The notes under the pieces were generated by a model that searched no databases, was not told the DNA's origin, and saw only the letters and a program-made list of their open reading frames with translations. The translations under genes were made by a program, and so were the position numbers. Positions 48,947-56,922 of a stretch of DNA of 64,000 nucleotides are shown piece after piece (within the stretch, counting starts at the first letter, position 1; each line of letters opens with the position of its first letter). The DNA is taken from contig JAJFKB010000010.1 in the NCBI GenBank assembly GCA_021773395.1, positions 186,001 through 250,000 of the forward strand, given 5' to 3'. The DNA comes from Gammaproteobacteria bacterium. GTDB taxonomy: Bacteria; Pseudomonadota; Gammaproteobacteria; Pseudomonadales; IMCC2047.

Positions 48947-50143
48947 CTATCGGGCATTTAGCAACTGTCCGGCAATCACCAGTTTCTGGATTTCACTGGT
49001 GCCTTCATATATTCGCAGCGCCCTGATTTCCCGGTAAAGCGCCTCTACCGTTTCACCAACGACAACGCCACGACCACCAAATAATTGAACCGCATGATCA
49101 ATAACACGCTGCGCCGCTTCGGTGGCATAAAGTTTGGCCATGGACGCCTCTCGGGCAACTGGCTGATTCAGCACATCCCTAGTCCAGGCGGCACGATAGA
49201 TCAACAGGGCCGACGCGTCGATATCGACCGCCATCTCGGCAATTTTTGCCTGGGTTAATTGAAATGCCGCCAGAGGTTTTTTAAACACTTCCCTTTCCTG
49301 CACCCGTGCCAACGCCTCATCCATCGCCCGGCGCGCAAACCCCAATGCAGCAGCCCCGACCGTGGAACGAAAAACATCCAGGGTCGCCATGGCAATTTTA
49401 AATCCATCCCCGGGACTGCCGATCATGGCAGACGCCGGTACACGGCACTCTGATAATTCAAGAGTACCCAGTGGGTGCGGTGCAATTACTGGAATACGCT
49501 CTGACACCCTAAGCCCGGGCGTATCGGCTTCCACAATAAAGGCGCAGATATCACTCGAACCCCTTTCGCTGCCGGTGCGGGCAAAAACTACATACTGATC
49601 GGCAAGGCCAGCATTGCTGATCCAGGTTTTCGCACCACTAATCAGATAGTCAGCACCATCCCTTACCGCCCGAGTGGTCATGGCCGCTACGTCAGAGCCC
49701 GAATTGGATTCCGATATTGCAAAGGCCGCTAGCCTTTTGCCTGCAGCCACATCCGGGAGGTATCTCTGCTTTTGCGCATCTGAGCCGAAAAGCGAAATTG
49801 GTGCGCTGCCAAGCCCCTGCATCGCAAAAGCAAAATCAGCCAGCCCTGAATAGCGGCCAAGCGTCTCTCTGCACAAACAGAGTGCCCGAACATCCAGCCT
49901 CCCATCCGGCAACTTTACCGCACCCTCACCCTGTGAATACGCGCCCGGGACGGTATAGCGTAATAATCCTGCTTCACCCATTGCAGAGACCAGTCGCGTC
50001 GCTTCTCTATCCAGCGCCTCGCCATCGTGAATTTCCAGCGGGAAGGGTTCGATGTGAGTCGCAGCGAAGGATTCCAGCTCTTCAAGAAGATTGACATATT
50101 GCTGCCCGAGAAAAGGCCATGATAGGAAACTCTTGTCAGCCAC
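48947..50143 (-). CDS. Acyl-CoA dehydrogenase
   Basis: 398 residues with an FAD site in [15 protein letters not shown] and [20 protein letters not shown], and the catalytic glutamate in [11 protein letters not shown] near the C-terminus. It introduces an alpha-beta double bond into an acyl-CoA. It starts with GTG at 50143, with GGAGG eight bases upstream; there is no in-frame ATG near the conserved N-terminus [12 protein letters not shown]. The gene follows a crotonase and an SDR gene on the same strand, and the three together supply the steps of one beta-oxidation round. Similar enzymes occur in clusters for 2-aminobenzoyl-CoA and alicyclic acids. Confidence 0.94.
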   Translation of the reverse strand: MADKSFLSWPFLGQQYVNLLEELESFAATHIEPFPLEIHDGEALDREATRLVSAMGEAGLLRYTVPGAYSQGEGAVKLPDGRLDVRALCLCRETLGRYSGLADFAFAMQGLGSAPISLFGSDAQKQRYLPDVAAGKRLAAFAISESNSGSDVAAMTTRAVRDGADYLISGAKTWISNAGLADQYVVFARTGSERGSSDICAFIVEADTPGLRVSERIPVIAPHPLGTLELSECRVPASAMIGSPGDGFKIAMATLDVFRSTVGAAALGFARRAMDEALARVQEREVFKKPLAAFQLTQAKIAEMAVDIDASALLIYRAAWTRDVLNQPVAREASMAKLYATEAAQRVIDHAVQLFGGRGVVVGETVEALYREIRALRIYEGTSEIQKLVIAGQLLNAR

Positions 50144-50280
50144 GCCGGCATCCTCCTCTATTTTGCCGGTACATTGTTCAAGTCAACGCCGACGGAAAAG
50201 TAACTCATTGTTAAATCAATTCAATGCAAGGCACCTGAAAGCCCACATTCCCAACCAAGGAAGGCGCCCTGAAGCTTGAA

Positions 50281-51099
50281 TCAATCGCCTTCAAATACCG
50301 GTGACTGCTTGGCTGCAAATGCCTCGAATGCACGGGTAAAGTCATTCGTCGCCATACAGATCGCCTGCGCCTGAGCTTCCGCTTCAATGGCCTGATCAAT
50401 GCTCATGCTCCACTCATAGTCGAGCTGATTTTTGGTCATGGCATGCGCAAAGGTCGGGCCATCGGCCAATCGCTGCGCCATTTTCTGGGCCGTCGCCAGG
50501 GTCTCTCCCGCCGCTACCAGCTTGTTGAAATAGCCCCAGCGCTCCCCTTCCTCACCACTCATCGCACGGCCGGTGTACAGCAGTTCCGCAGCACGACCAT
50601 GACCGATAATACGCGGCAGGATTGCACAGGCACCCATATCACAACCTGCCAGCCCGACTCGGGTGAACAGAAATGCGGTCTTACTCTCCACTGAACCTAC
50701 TCGCATATCACTGGCCATAGAGATAATCGCACCGGCGCCGGCACAGACTCCTTCAACCGCCGAGATGATCGGCTGCGGGCAAGCACGCATCGCTTTGACC
50801 AGATCACCGGTCATACGACAAAACTCGAGCAAACCGGGCATATCCATTTTGGTCAACGGCCCGATTATTTCGTGGACATCACCACCGGAACAGAAATTGC
50901 CGCCGGCACCGCTAAAGACCACGATCTTGACGTCTTCGGCAAACTGCAATTCACGAAAGGTGTCACGCAGTTCACTGTAGCTCTCAAAGGTGAGGGGGTT
51001 TTTACGATCCGGTCGATTCAAGGTCAGGGTTGCCACCTTGCCCTCAACTTCCCATTTAAAATGTTCTGGTCTGAAATCTGCTGCTTTTACTCTCTTCAT
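50281..51099 (-). CDS. Enoyl-CoA hydratase family protein of the aminobenzoyl-CoA cluster type
   Basis: 272 residues, crotonase fold. Oxyanion-hole segments [11 protein letters not shown] and [13 protein letters not shown] are clear. The loop that carries the catalytic Glu in ordinary hydratases reads [20 protein letters not shown], so the usual PGAGGTQ-like glutamate context is absent. This subfamily is known to me from gene clusters with 2-aminobenzoate- or salicylate-CoA ligases, SDRs and acyl-CoA dehydrogenases. Its reaction in those clusters is a hydration or ring-hydrolysis step; that is inference. It lies between the BadH-like SDR and the acyl-CoA dehydrogenase, same strand, 45 bp after the SDR. 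Confidence 0.85.
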   Translation of the reverse strand: MKRVKAADFRPEHFKWEVEGKVATLTLNRPDRKNPLTFESYSELRDTFRELQFAEDVKIVVFSGAGGNFCSGGDVHEIIGPLTKMDMPGLLEFCRMTGDLVKAMRACPQPIISAVEGVCAGAGAIISMASDMRVGSVESKTAFLFTRVGLAGCDMGACAILPRIIGHGRAAELLYTGRAMSGEEGERWGYFNKLVAAGETLATAQKMAQRLADGPTFAHAMTKNQLDYEWSMSIDQAIEAEAQAQAICMATNDFTRAFEAFAAKQSPVFEGD

Positions 51100-51144
51100 G
51101 TTACTCGCTCCATAAAATCTGAGGTTAATTCAAGCTCGGCCAGA

Positions 51145-51894
51145 TTAGCCGTGCATGGATATTCCACCGCTGACACTGATCACCTGCCCAGTGATAAAGT
51201 CTGATGAGGGACTAGAGAAAAAGAGTATGGTGTTGGCTATTTCGCTTGGCTTTGCCAGACGACGCATCGGTGTTGCGCGGACAAAAGCCTCACGATGCTT
51301 CTCCGGTACCGCTGCCAACAGGGCTGTATCGGTGGGTCCCGGGCAGACCGCATTGACATGAATATTGTAACGCGCCATCTCACGTGCAAGCCCCTTGCAG
51401 AAAGCAATTGCACCACCTTTGGCACCGGAATAGGCCGCCTCCCCCATACTGCCAACCCGCCCGGCATCGCTGGATACCACCACGATTTTACCCTCTTTCT
51501 GCTCGATCATGCTGTCCAGAAAAGCCCGAGTCACCTTCATCGGCCCCATCAGGTTAAGATCAACCACCAGATCCCAGAAATCGGGGTCATTTTCCATGAA
51601 AGGCTGAATTTTACCCCAACCAGCCACGTTGGCGACAATGGAGACTTTCCCCTCTTTCTCCAGCACAGTACTGGCAAAACTGCTGATAGACTCATCGTCG
51701 GTTACGTCGAGACGCACAAACTCCGCCTTCTGCCCCTTGGCACGAATACTTTCTGCCGCCGCAAGGCCGGCCTTTTCGTTAATATCACCGATGTAGACGG
51801 TCGCACCTGCGGCGGCCAATGCCTCGCTGGTCGCCAAACCAATACCATTTCCACCACCGGTCACTACTGCTACTTTTCCAGTTACATCCGTCAT
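51145..51894 (-). CDS. Short-chain dehydrogenase, BadH-like
   Basis: 249 residues. SDR motifs: TGGGNGIGLATSE, VANVAGWG in place of NNAG, catalytic SSDAGRVGS and YSGAKGG. The stretch CPGPTDTALL and the end FITGQVISVSGGISMHG are very like 2-hydroxycyclohexanecarboxyl-CoA dehydrogenase (BadH) and 3-hydroxyacyl-CoA dehydrogenases of aminobenzoyl-CoA clusters. It probably oxidises a cyclic or branched 3-hydroxyacyl-CoA. It is the first intact gene of the minus-strand trio, with a perfect palindrome 115 bp upstream. Confidence 0.88.
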   Translation of the reverse strand: MTDVTGKVAVVTGGGNGIGLATSEALAAAGATVYIGDINEKAGLAAAESIRAKGQKAEFVRLDVTDDESISSFASTVLEKEGKVSIVANVAGWGKIQPFMENDPDFWDLVVDLNLMGPMKVTRAFLDSMIEQKEGKIVVVSSDAGRVGSMGEAAYSGAKGGAIAFCKGLAREMARYNIHVNAVCPGPTDTALLAAVPEKHREAFVRATPMRRLAKPSEIANTILFFSSPSSDFITGQVISVSGGISMHG

Positions 51895-52006
51895 AAAAAC
51901 TCCCGCTTTAATTACGCTATTACAAGGTGATTTGAATCTGATGCCAACGCCTCACCCTTTATCTGTTTGTTTGGCACAGAATGGAGGCTAGACTCCACTC
52001 GGAAAT

Positions 52007-52020
52007 TGAATGATCATTCA
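52007..52020. promoter_or_regulatory. Probable TetR operator upstream of the BadH-like SDR operon
   Basis: TGAATGATCATTCA is a perfect 14-bp palindrome. It is the best representative of the recurring island site and lies in the promoter region of the SDR-crotonase-dehydrogenase operon. Confidence 0.65.
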
Positions 52021-52124
52021 TTCGGCAAAAAGAGTCAAGCAGTTTTTATGATGGCAAACTTGCTTCACACTCGAATGATTTACCCCGAACAACGCACAAA
52101 AAAAACACTCCCCCGGCACGCTTT

Positions 52125-52370
52125 TTATGTCTTTGCGCGCCTATACTGCTCTCTCAATTCGGTCTTGAGTACTTTGCCTACCGTACTTTTTGGTAGTTTA
52201 TCCGCAAATATCCACCAATTTGATGTTTTTTACCCACCGATCGAATTTCGGCAACGGCTAATCAACTCCTCCATCAAGGGGACCACATTCGGCGTGCAGA
52301 CAATCGCGGCAGCGAGCTGCCTCTCTACTGTGGCCCGGGAGCCCGAAGACCACCACCTACAATAGATTTA
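52125..52370 (-). pseudogene. 3' remnant of an acyl-CoA ligase (AMP-forming)
   Basis: On the minus strand ADKLPKSTVGKVLKTELREQ and YRRAKT then a stop (52125) reproduce the C-terminal catalytic-lysine region of AMP-forming acyl-CoA ligases. Upstream, in shifted frames, VPLMEELISRCRNSIGG and WVKNIKLVDI continue the same domain. At least two frameshifts separate the pieces, and everything 5' of about 52370 (some 85 percent of the gene) is lost. It preceded the BadH-like SDR operon on the same strand. Confidence 0.65.
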
Positions 52371-52390
52371 GTTTTTCTTGACTAATATAC

Positions 52391-52410
52391 ATGAATGATT
52401 GATCATTCAT
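52391..52410. promoter_or_regulatory. Probable TetR operator before the lost SDR gene
   Basis: ATGAATGA-TTGA-TCATTCAT is a perfect inverted repeat of 8-bp arms. It is upstream of the SDR stub at 52493 and appears to be the surviving promoter-operator of a deleted gene. Confidence 0.6.
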
Positions 52411-52492
52411 TCTGCCTAAGCATCTAATTTTAATCGGATGAGTTGATACCGGCCGCCACTGAAGCCGTTCCGTTCCATAGGAGAAATGCATT

Positions 52493-52573
52493 ATGCGCAT
52501 TGATAACAAAGTAGCTGTAGTTCGTTCTGGTCAACCCAAACTGGACACTCTCTTTAGAGATTTATTCGCATAG
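52493..52573 (+). pseudogene. 5' stub of a short-chain dehydrogenase gene
   Basis: An ATG with AGGAG upstream opens MRIDNKVAVV, the typical first strand of an SDR, then departs into RSGQPKLDTLFRDLFA and stops after 26 codons. The rest of the gene has been deleted or replaced. The first ten codons are too short to prove homology alone, but the ribosome site and the operator upstream support a lost gene. Confidence 0.5.
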
Positions 52574-52610
52574 TTACTACGAAACCAAGTTACTACAAAC
52601 AAGTTACTAC
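52572..52610 (+). repeat. Three direct repeats of AGTTACTAC
   Basis: AGTTACTAC occurs at 52572, 52588 and 52602 (spacing 16 and 14), just after the SDR stub. Possibly sequence left by the deletion or part of a mobile element end. Confidence 0.45.
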
Positions 52611-52794
52611 GAATAGGTAAAAGCCGCCAATTATCCCATAAGAAACCTCAACGTTACGGAACGATACTAGCAGCACTAAAATATTGAAAACAAACACCCT
52701 GCTCAAAAGAAGTCGCAGGGAAATAATCAACCGCCTTCAGGTGGTTTCACGATAAAAATTCGCGCAACGACCGAATGTTAATTCGTGATAATAA

Positions 52795-52821
52795 CTAGGG
52801 AACCTCTGAATAACTCCTTAA
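52795..52821 (+). mobile_element. Solo IS5-like terminal inverted repeat at CTAG
   Basis: CTAG followed by GGAACCTCTGAATAACTCCT and TAA is the same end as in the element at 24468, identical for about 22 bases, then the sequences part. No matching right end is present nearby, so this is a remnant. It lies 34 bp upstream of the acyl-CoA ligase start and may affect its expression. Confidence 0.75.
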
Positions 52822-52854
52822 CTTTATAGCATATCCAGAACCCGAGGAAATCTA

Positions 52855-54516
52855 ATGCGCTTACCCGGCAGCGAACAATCAAAACACGTTGATCACACAG
52901 CCAGAAATTTATTACCCGAACTTTCTGACTGGCCCCATTTCGATTACTCCGCAGAACATTTGCGGGAATACCCTGACTTTATTAACGCGGCAAAATCACT
53001 CATCGATGACGCCATTCAAGAGGGTTACGGCGAGAAAGTCGCCCTGATCTTTGAAAATTCCCAATGGACTTACGCCCAGTTGCAGGAGAAAGCTTCGCAA
53101 ATAGCTCATGTGCTTGTGGATGATTACGGTCTGGTAGCAGGAAATCGCGTATTACTGCGCTCGCCCAACAACCCGATGCTAGCGGCTTGTTGGCTGGGCG
53201 TTCTTAAGGCAGGCGGGATCTGTGTTGCAAGCATGGCTCTGCTAAGAGCCAAGGAACTCACCTTCATCGGCAACCATGTCAAGATCGATTTTGCGCTGTG
53301 CGATATAGAACTCGCCGAAGAGCTAGAACTGGCGCTTCCACAGATTTCCAGCATCAGGCGAGTTGGTTACTTCACGGCCCTCGGGGAGCGCAGCCATACA
53401 CAAGCAAATCTTGATGCTGAGCTAAAGGGCAAAAGCCCAGTTTTTCCGGCCGTCAAAACGGCTGCTGATGATATTGCCCTGGTTACGTTTACCTCAGGCA
53501 CAACAGGCAACCCCAAAGCTGTCGCGCAGTTCCACAGAAATATTATCGCAACCTGCGATAGCGTCCCGCTGATTTACACTGTTGAACCTGATGACGTTGT
53601 GTGTGCCGCGTCCTCCATGGCTTTTACCTATGGCCTCTCCTCATTGCTGCTCTACCCGCTTTACTATCGTGCAACTGCTATAATAGTGAACAAGCCGACA
53701 TCCGAAGCAATCCTCAGCGCGGTAGAAAAATATCGTGCCAACAGCCTTTTTGCGGTTCCAACGCTGTACAACGCGATGCTAGATGAACTGGATAAATACG
53801 ATGTCAGCAGCCTTACTAAATGCTCCTCCGCAGGCGAAAATATCAAGCTTACACTCTGGGAGGCCTGGCAGGAGAAGACTGGCGTCCAGATTGTAAATGG
53901 TATCGGTGCGACGGAGTTTATGAGTCATTTCCTTAGCGATTCCCTGGATGTCGATAAGCCGACCTCCTGCGGCAAAGCCATTCCAGGTTATAAGGTCGCC
54001 ATCTTGGATGATGCTGGCAACGAACTGCCACCCGGTAATCGCGGCATGATCGCTGTGAAGGGGCCGACAGGCTGCCTTTACCTCAATGACCCGGATCGTC
54101 AAAGGATTTATGTACGAAATGGCTGGAATATAACCAATGACGTATTCGAACTCGATGAAGATGGCTATTTCTGGTTTGTTGATCGGGCGGATGATCTGAT
54201 CGTATCATCCGGCTATAACATCTCCCCCCAAGAGGTCGAGATTGCTGTGATGGAGCACCCCGATGTTAGGGAAGCCGCAGTTGTCGGTGTGCCGGATACA
54301 CAACGCGGAAATGTTGCAATGGCTTGCGTGGTCTTACAGCCAGGCTGCGAGCCGAGTGAAACTCTGGCCAAGTCTATACAGAGTTTTGTTAAGGAACGGG
54401 TAGCACCGTACAAATACCCGCGCATCCTTGAGTTCTACTCCGACCTTCCCAGAACAGGGACAGGAAAACTTCAGCGATTTAAAATCAAACAGGAATACCT
54501 GGAAAAATTGAGATAA
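52855..54516 (+). CDS. Acyl-CoA ligase (AMP-forming), 2-aminobenzoate/benzoate-CoA ligase type
   Basis: 553 residues. The ATP motif TFTSGTTGNPKAVAQ (A3), the substrate-pocket region NGIGATEFMSHF, the hinge aspartate in FVDRADDLIVSSGYNISPQE and the catalytic lysine in LPRTGTGKLQRF are intact. The N-terminal pattern HVDHTARNLLPELSDWPHFD is that of benzoate-, 2-aminobenzoate- and similar aryl-CoA ligases. It activates an aromatic or alicyclic carboxylic acid for the beta-oxidation enzymes encoded nearby. GAGGAAAT lies upstream of the ATG. The true acid is not known. It converges with the oxidase gene, 23 bp apart. Confidence 0.93.
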   Translation: MRLPGSEQSKHVDHTARNLLPELSDWPHFDYSAEHLREYPDFINAAKSLIDDAIQEGYGEKVALIFENSQWTYAQLQEKASQIAHVLVDDYGLVAGNRVLLRSPNNPMLAACWLGVLKAGGICVASMALLRAKELTFIGNHVKIDFALCDIELAEELELALPQISSIRRVGYFTALGERSHTQANLDAELKGKSPVFPAVKTAADDIALVTFTSGTTGNPKAVAQFHRNIIATCDSVPLIYTVEPDDVVCAASSMAFTYGLSSLLLYPLYYRATAIIVNKPTSEAILSAVEKYRANSLFAVPTLYNAMLDELDKYDVSSLTKCSSAGENIKLTLWEAWQEKTGVQIVNGIGATEFMSHFLSDSLDVDKPTSCGKAIPGYKVAILDDAGNELPPGNRGMIAVKGPTGCLYLNDPDRQRIYVRNGWNITNDVFELDEDGYFWFVDRADDLIVSSGYNISPQEVEIAVMEHPDVREAAVVGVPDTQRGNVAMACVVLQPGCEPSETLAKSIQSFVKERVAPYKYPRILEFYSDLPRTGTGKLQRFKIKQEYLEKLR

Positions 54517-54539
54517 CTTGGAGGCTGAATCCGGTCCTG

Positions 54540-56063
54540 TTATCCTCGCCCACCTGTTGCTTCAGTCTGCGTTAAATACTGGTGAAACACGCCCTCTGGA
54601 TCATACTTTTCTCTTAATTGGGCCAAACGCTGCCAGTTTTCGGGAGAATAGCATTTTTTGTAGCGGTCCTTATGGCGAGGCTCCACCTCATTCGGATAAT
54701 GCCCCACTGCAAAAGGATCCATCAAAGGCAGTGTTTCACTGAGCCAGCCATAATTTTTATCATCATCAGCCTCTTCATCCCAAATCGCATAACAACCGAC
54801 AAAACAATCAGCCACCCAGGAGAAGCAGGAGTCCTGCTTCTCCTCCAATCGCAAATTATAGGAGGCAAGGATATGACAGTCTTTGGTCGGCGCTTTGTGC
54901 ATGTGCTTGGCCAGCGCTTGTAAAGTCGCACTACCATCATTGGTCAGCACATTGTCCACTATGTAGCGTCCTTGGCGTCCAGCCGGATCTTTCAGGCTGA
55001 AATAGCGATCATACAGCCCTTCGAAGCTATATTCCTGGTACTCCGCCTGAACCACACTTTTGGTCGCCAGTGCCGATTCCGCAAAGGGTAACAATGCCGC
55101 TTTTGCCATTTCTGTCGAATCCTCAAAAGCAAAAGCGGTAAAGAAGCAGATTTTGGATTGTTCCGGTGGTGCATCAGCAGGCACCTCCGGGTGATGCATC
55201 AGAACGGTAATCAACTCCACCCGCGAGACATCATGCTCTTTTCGGATTTTCTCCAGGGTCTGTGTGACCGTTTCCAGTTCACTCAGCGGGAAAATATAGG
55301 AGCTGGCCATAATACTTTTAGGCACCGGATAAAGCTGCAGATACAAACGGGTCACTACACCAAAGAACCCTGGGCCTGCTCCTCTTACCGCCCAGAACAG
55401 ATCCTGATTCTGCTCTGCATTAGCGGTCACTCGTTTTCCATCAGCGGTGATAATATCCGCCCCCACGATGGAATGGGTAGCCATACCTCCGCGCTGCGGA
55501 TAATTCCAGCCAATGCCTCCACCCATAGTGAAACCACTGAGTCCAACTGAGGGGCAGTGGGGCACCGGAAAACTCAATCCTTTTTCACGAGCCGCAGTCA
55601 CCAGATGCAGGCTTCTCACACCTGGCTGAATTGAAGCGACTTGCTTCTCCTCGTCTATTTCAACCTCATCCAGCGCAGAAACATCAATCACCATGCCACC
55701 CTCTCGCACTGAGGTGCCGGTTGAGTTATGGCCGCCTGCACGCACGGACACTTTCAGCTTGTTTTTTGCAGCATGTTTTACCGCGTTTATGACATCTTCC
55801 TCGGACCGCGCCTGCACAATCAGTTCAGGATAGCGCTTGGGTTTCGAGTGATGCCAAACCATCGCCTGACGCCACAATTCGTAATTGCTATCCGTGCGGC
55901 TGATGATTTTCCCTTTCACACCCGGGATCACCGTGCTGTATAACTTGTCCGTCGCATCGCTGGCAGCCAGTTGGCCTGTACGCAACACACCAAGCGCACC
56001 TAATGCCGTCAGTGATACCAGTTGCTTTAGCACATCACGTCGGGATTCTATTTTTTGATTCAT
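54540..56063 (-). CDS. Tat-exported FAD-linked oxidase (berberine-bridge-enzyme-like)
   Basis: 507 residues. The N-terminus ESRRDVLKQLVSLTALGALG is a twin-arginine signal. The FAD_binding_4 domain has VSVRAGGHNSTGTSV, with the histidine (near 112) that usually binds FAD covalently; the second cysteinyl attachment site of bicovalent BBE enzymes is not seen in GGGIGWNYPQRGG. The C-terminal BBE segment includes YPNEVEPRHKDRYKKCYSPE. It oxidises an alcohol or similar group in the periplasm. The cytochrome c gene is 12 bp upstream on the same strand and is the likely electron acceptor. Its last third is duplicated at 45190. ATG at 56063; GTG one codon earlier is possible. Confidence 0.92.
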   Translation of the reverse strand: MNQKIESRRDVLKQLVSLTALGALGVLRTGQLAASDATDKLYSTVIPGVKGKIISRTDSNYELWRQAMVWHHSKPKRYPELIVQARSEEDVINAVKHAAKNKLKVSVRAGGHNSTGTSVREGGMVIDVSALDEVEIDEEKQVASIQPGVRSLHLVTAAREKGLSFPVPHCPSVGLSGFTMGGGIGWNYPQRGGMATHSIVGADIITADGKRVTANAEQNQDLFWAVRGAGPGFFGVVTRLYLQLYPVPKSIMASSYIFPLSELETVTQTLEKIRKEHDVSRVELITVLMHHPEVPADAPPEQSKICFFTAFAFEDSTEMAKAALLPFAESALATKSVVQAEYQEYSFEGLYDRYFSLKDPAGRQGRYIVDNVLTNDGSATLQALAKHMHKAPTKDCHILASYNLRLEEKQDSCFSWVADCFVGCYAIWDEEADDDKNYGWLSETLPLMDPFAVGHYPNEVEPRHKDRYKKCYSPENWQRLAQLREKYDPEGVFHQYLTQTEATGGRG

Positions 56064-56075
56064 CACCTGTTTCCC

Positions 56076-56396
56076 CTATTTAACCTGTGCAAAAAATATG
56101 GCCAGCATTTGCATATCTGCTTCTGACAAGGATTGCGCGATCGTCGTCATGGTCGCATCTTTTCGGGCGCCGGATTTAAAATCCCGCAGTTGTTTGACCA
56201 GATAAGCTGTTTTCTGGTTTTGCAGATTAGGGTACTGATCCGCTTTGCCAACGCCATCGGCACCATGACAGGCGACGCAGCTTGCTATCTGCGCCTGATT
56301 CGAATCCATCCCGGCAGCCTGGAGTGAAAAAATATAGATCCCAAAAAAGACAGCAACCAGCCATTTGGTCATGGTTCGCATATAGCGCCTGTTCAT
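56076..56396 (-). CDS. Periplasmic monohaem cytochrome c (class I)
   Basis: 106 residues. A signal peptide (KWLVAVFFGIYIFSLQAAG) is followed by one haem motif ASCVACHGADGVG and the distal methionine in DATMTTIA. The size fits cytochrome c553/c4-half types. I chose ATG at 56396 with GGAG eight bases upstream; an in-frame TTG starts 15 bases earlier. It overlaps no gene and precedes the FAD oxidase by 12 bp, so the two form an operon in which the oxidase probably passes electrons to this cytochrome. Confidence 0.92.
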   Translation of the reverse strand: MNRRYMRTMTKWLVAVFFGIYIFSLQAAGMDSNQAQIASCVACHGADGVGKADQYPNLQNQKTAYLVKQLRDFKSGARKDATMTTIAQSLSEADMQMLAIFFAQVK

Positions 56397-56413
56397 TCTC
56401 TTATCTCCCAATC

Positions 56414-56606
56414 ATGAACTCTGAATCGTTCTATTATATCCAAAAACTGTTTTCAGCGAATGGCATAGAGCTTAAGGAGAATAGGGACAAACTGCTATCA
56501 AATATACGAAAGGGATAGCCTTAAAACGTAAAAGATTTGATCCTTTAATGGAGATGATTCAGCATCATGGAATCTTGGACAGGAATAACGTAATCTTGGA
56601 TAGGAA
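56414..56606 (+). other. Short ORF and 21-bp tandem repeat between the cytochrome gene and the tRNAs
   Basis: The 296-bp gap contains a 34-codon ORF at 56414-56518 (MNSESFYYIQKLFSANGIEL), with no recognised homology and no ribosome site, and two near-identical 15-mers AATCTTGGACAGGAA / AATCTTGGATAGGAA at 56571 and 56592, a period of 21. The ORF may be the stub of a lost gene. Confidence 0.35.
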
Positions 56607-56656
56607 CAAAGCCAGGGAGTCAGCTTAGTAAAATCTGTTTGAAAAAAACAATAAAA

Positions 56657-56682
56657 AAGGCCCACTCTCTCGAGTGAGCCTT
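56657..56682 (-). terminator. Intrinsic terminator of the tRNA operon
   Basis: On the minus strand AAGGCTCACTC and GAGTGGGCCTT pair with one G-U over a GAGA loop, followed by six T. It lies 10 bp after tRNA-Glu. Confidence 0.9.
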
Positions 56683-56692
56683 TTCGTAATGG

Positions 56693-56768
56693 TGGCGTCC
56701 CCTAGGGGGTTCGAACCCCTGTTACCGCCGTGAAAGGGCGGTGTCCTAGGCCTCTAGACGAAGGGGAC
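56693..56768 (-). tRNA. tRNA-Glu (anticodon TTC)
   Basis: 76 bases with the CCA encoded. The acceptor stem pairs GTCCCCT with AGGGGAC, the T-loop is GGTTCGAACC and the anticodon is TTC in CCTTTCACGG. It follows tRNA-Ala by 15 bases on the same strand and shares its promoter and terminator. gltX, the synthetase that charges it, lies 2.4 kb away. Confidence 0.98.
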
Positions 56769-56783
56769 AAAACCTTCTAAAAA

Positions 56784-56859
56784 TGGTGGAGCTAAGCGGG
56801 ATCGAACCGCTGACCTCAACACTGCCAGTGTTGCGCTCTCCCAGCTGAGCTATAGCCCC
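56784..56859 (-). tRNA. tRNA-Ala (anticodon GGC)
   Basis: 76 bases with encoded CCA. Acceptor stem GGGGCTA / TAGCTCC, D-arm AGCTCAGCTGGGAGAGC, anticodon GGC in ACTGGCAGT, T-loop GGTTCGATCC. First gene of a two-tRNA operon. Confidence 0.98.
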
Positions 56860-56873
56860 AAAAAGAGCAGGGC

Positions 56874-56902
56874 ATATTAAGCACACAACCGATTGCTGTC
56901 AA
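56874..56902 (-). promoter_or_regulatory. Consensus promoter of the tRNA operon
   Basis: TTGACA (complement of 56897-56902), 17-bp spacer and TAATAT (complement of 56874-56879), followed by GC-rich GCCCTGC, the discriminator type seen in stringently controlled stable-RNA promoters. It lies 21 bp after the phoH stop. Confidence 0.9.
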
Positions 56903-56922
56903 GCATTCGCCACCTGAAACCG

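Noticed and set aside
51295..51930. 211-codon open frame on the plus strand
   Set aside because: Shadow of the BadH-like SDR gene on the opposite strand.
51967..52365. 132-codon open frame on the plus strand
   Set aside because: It is antisense to the acyl-CoA ligase remnant, and its peptide shows no family features.
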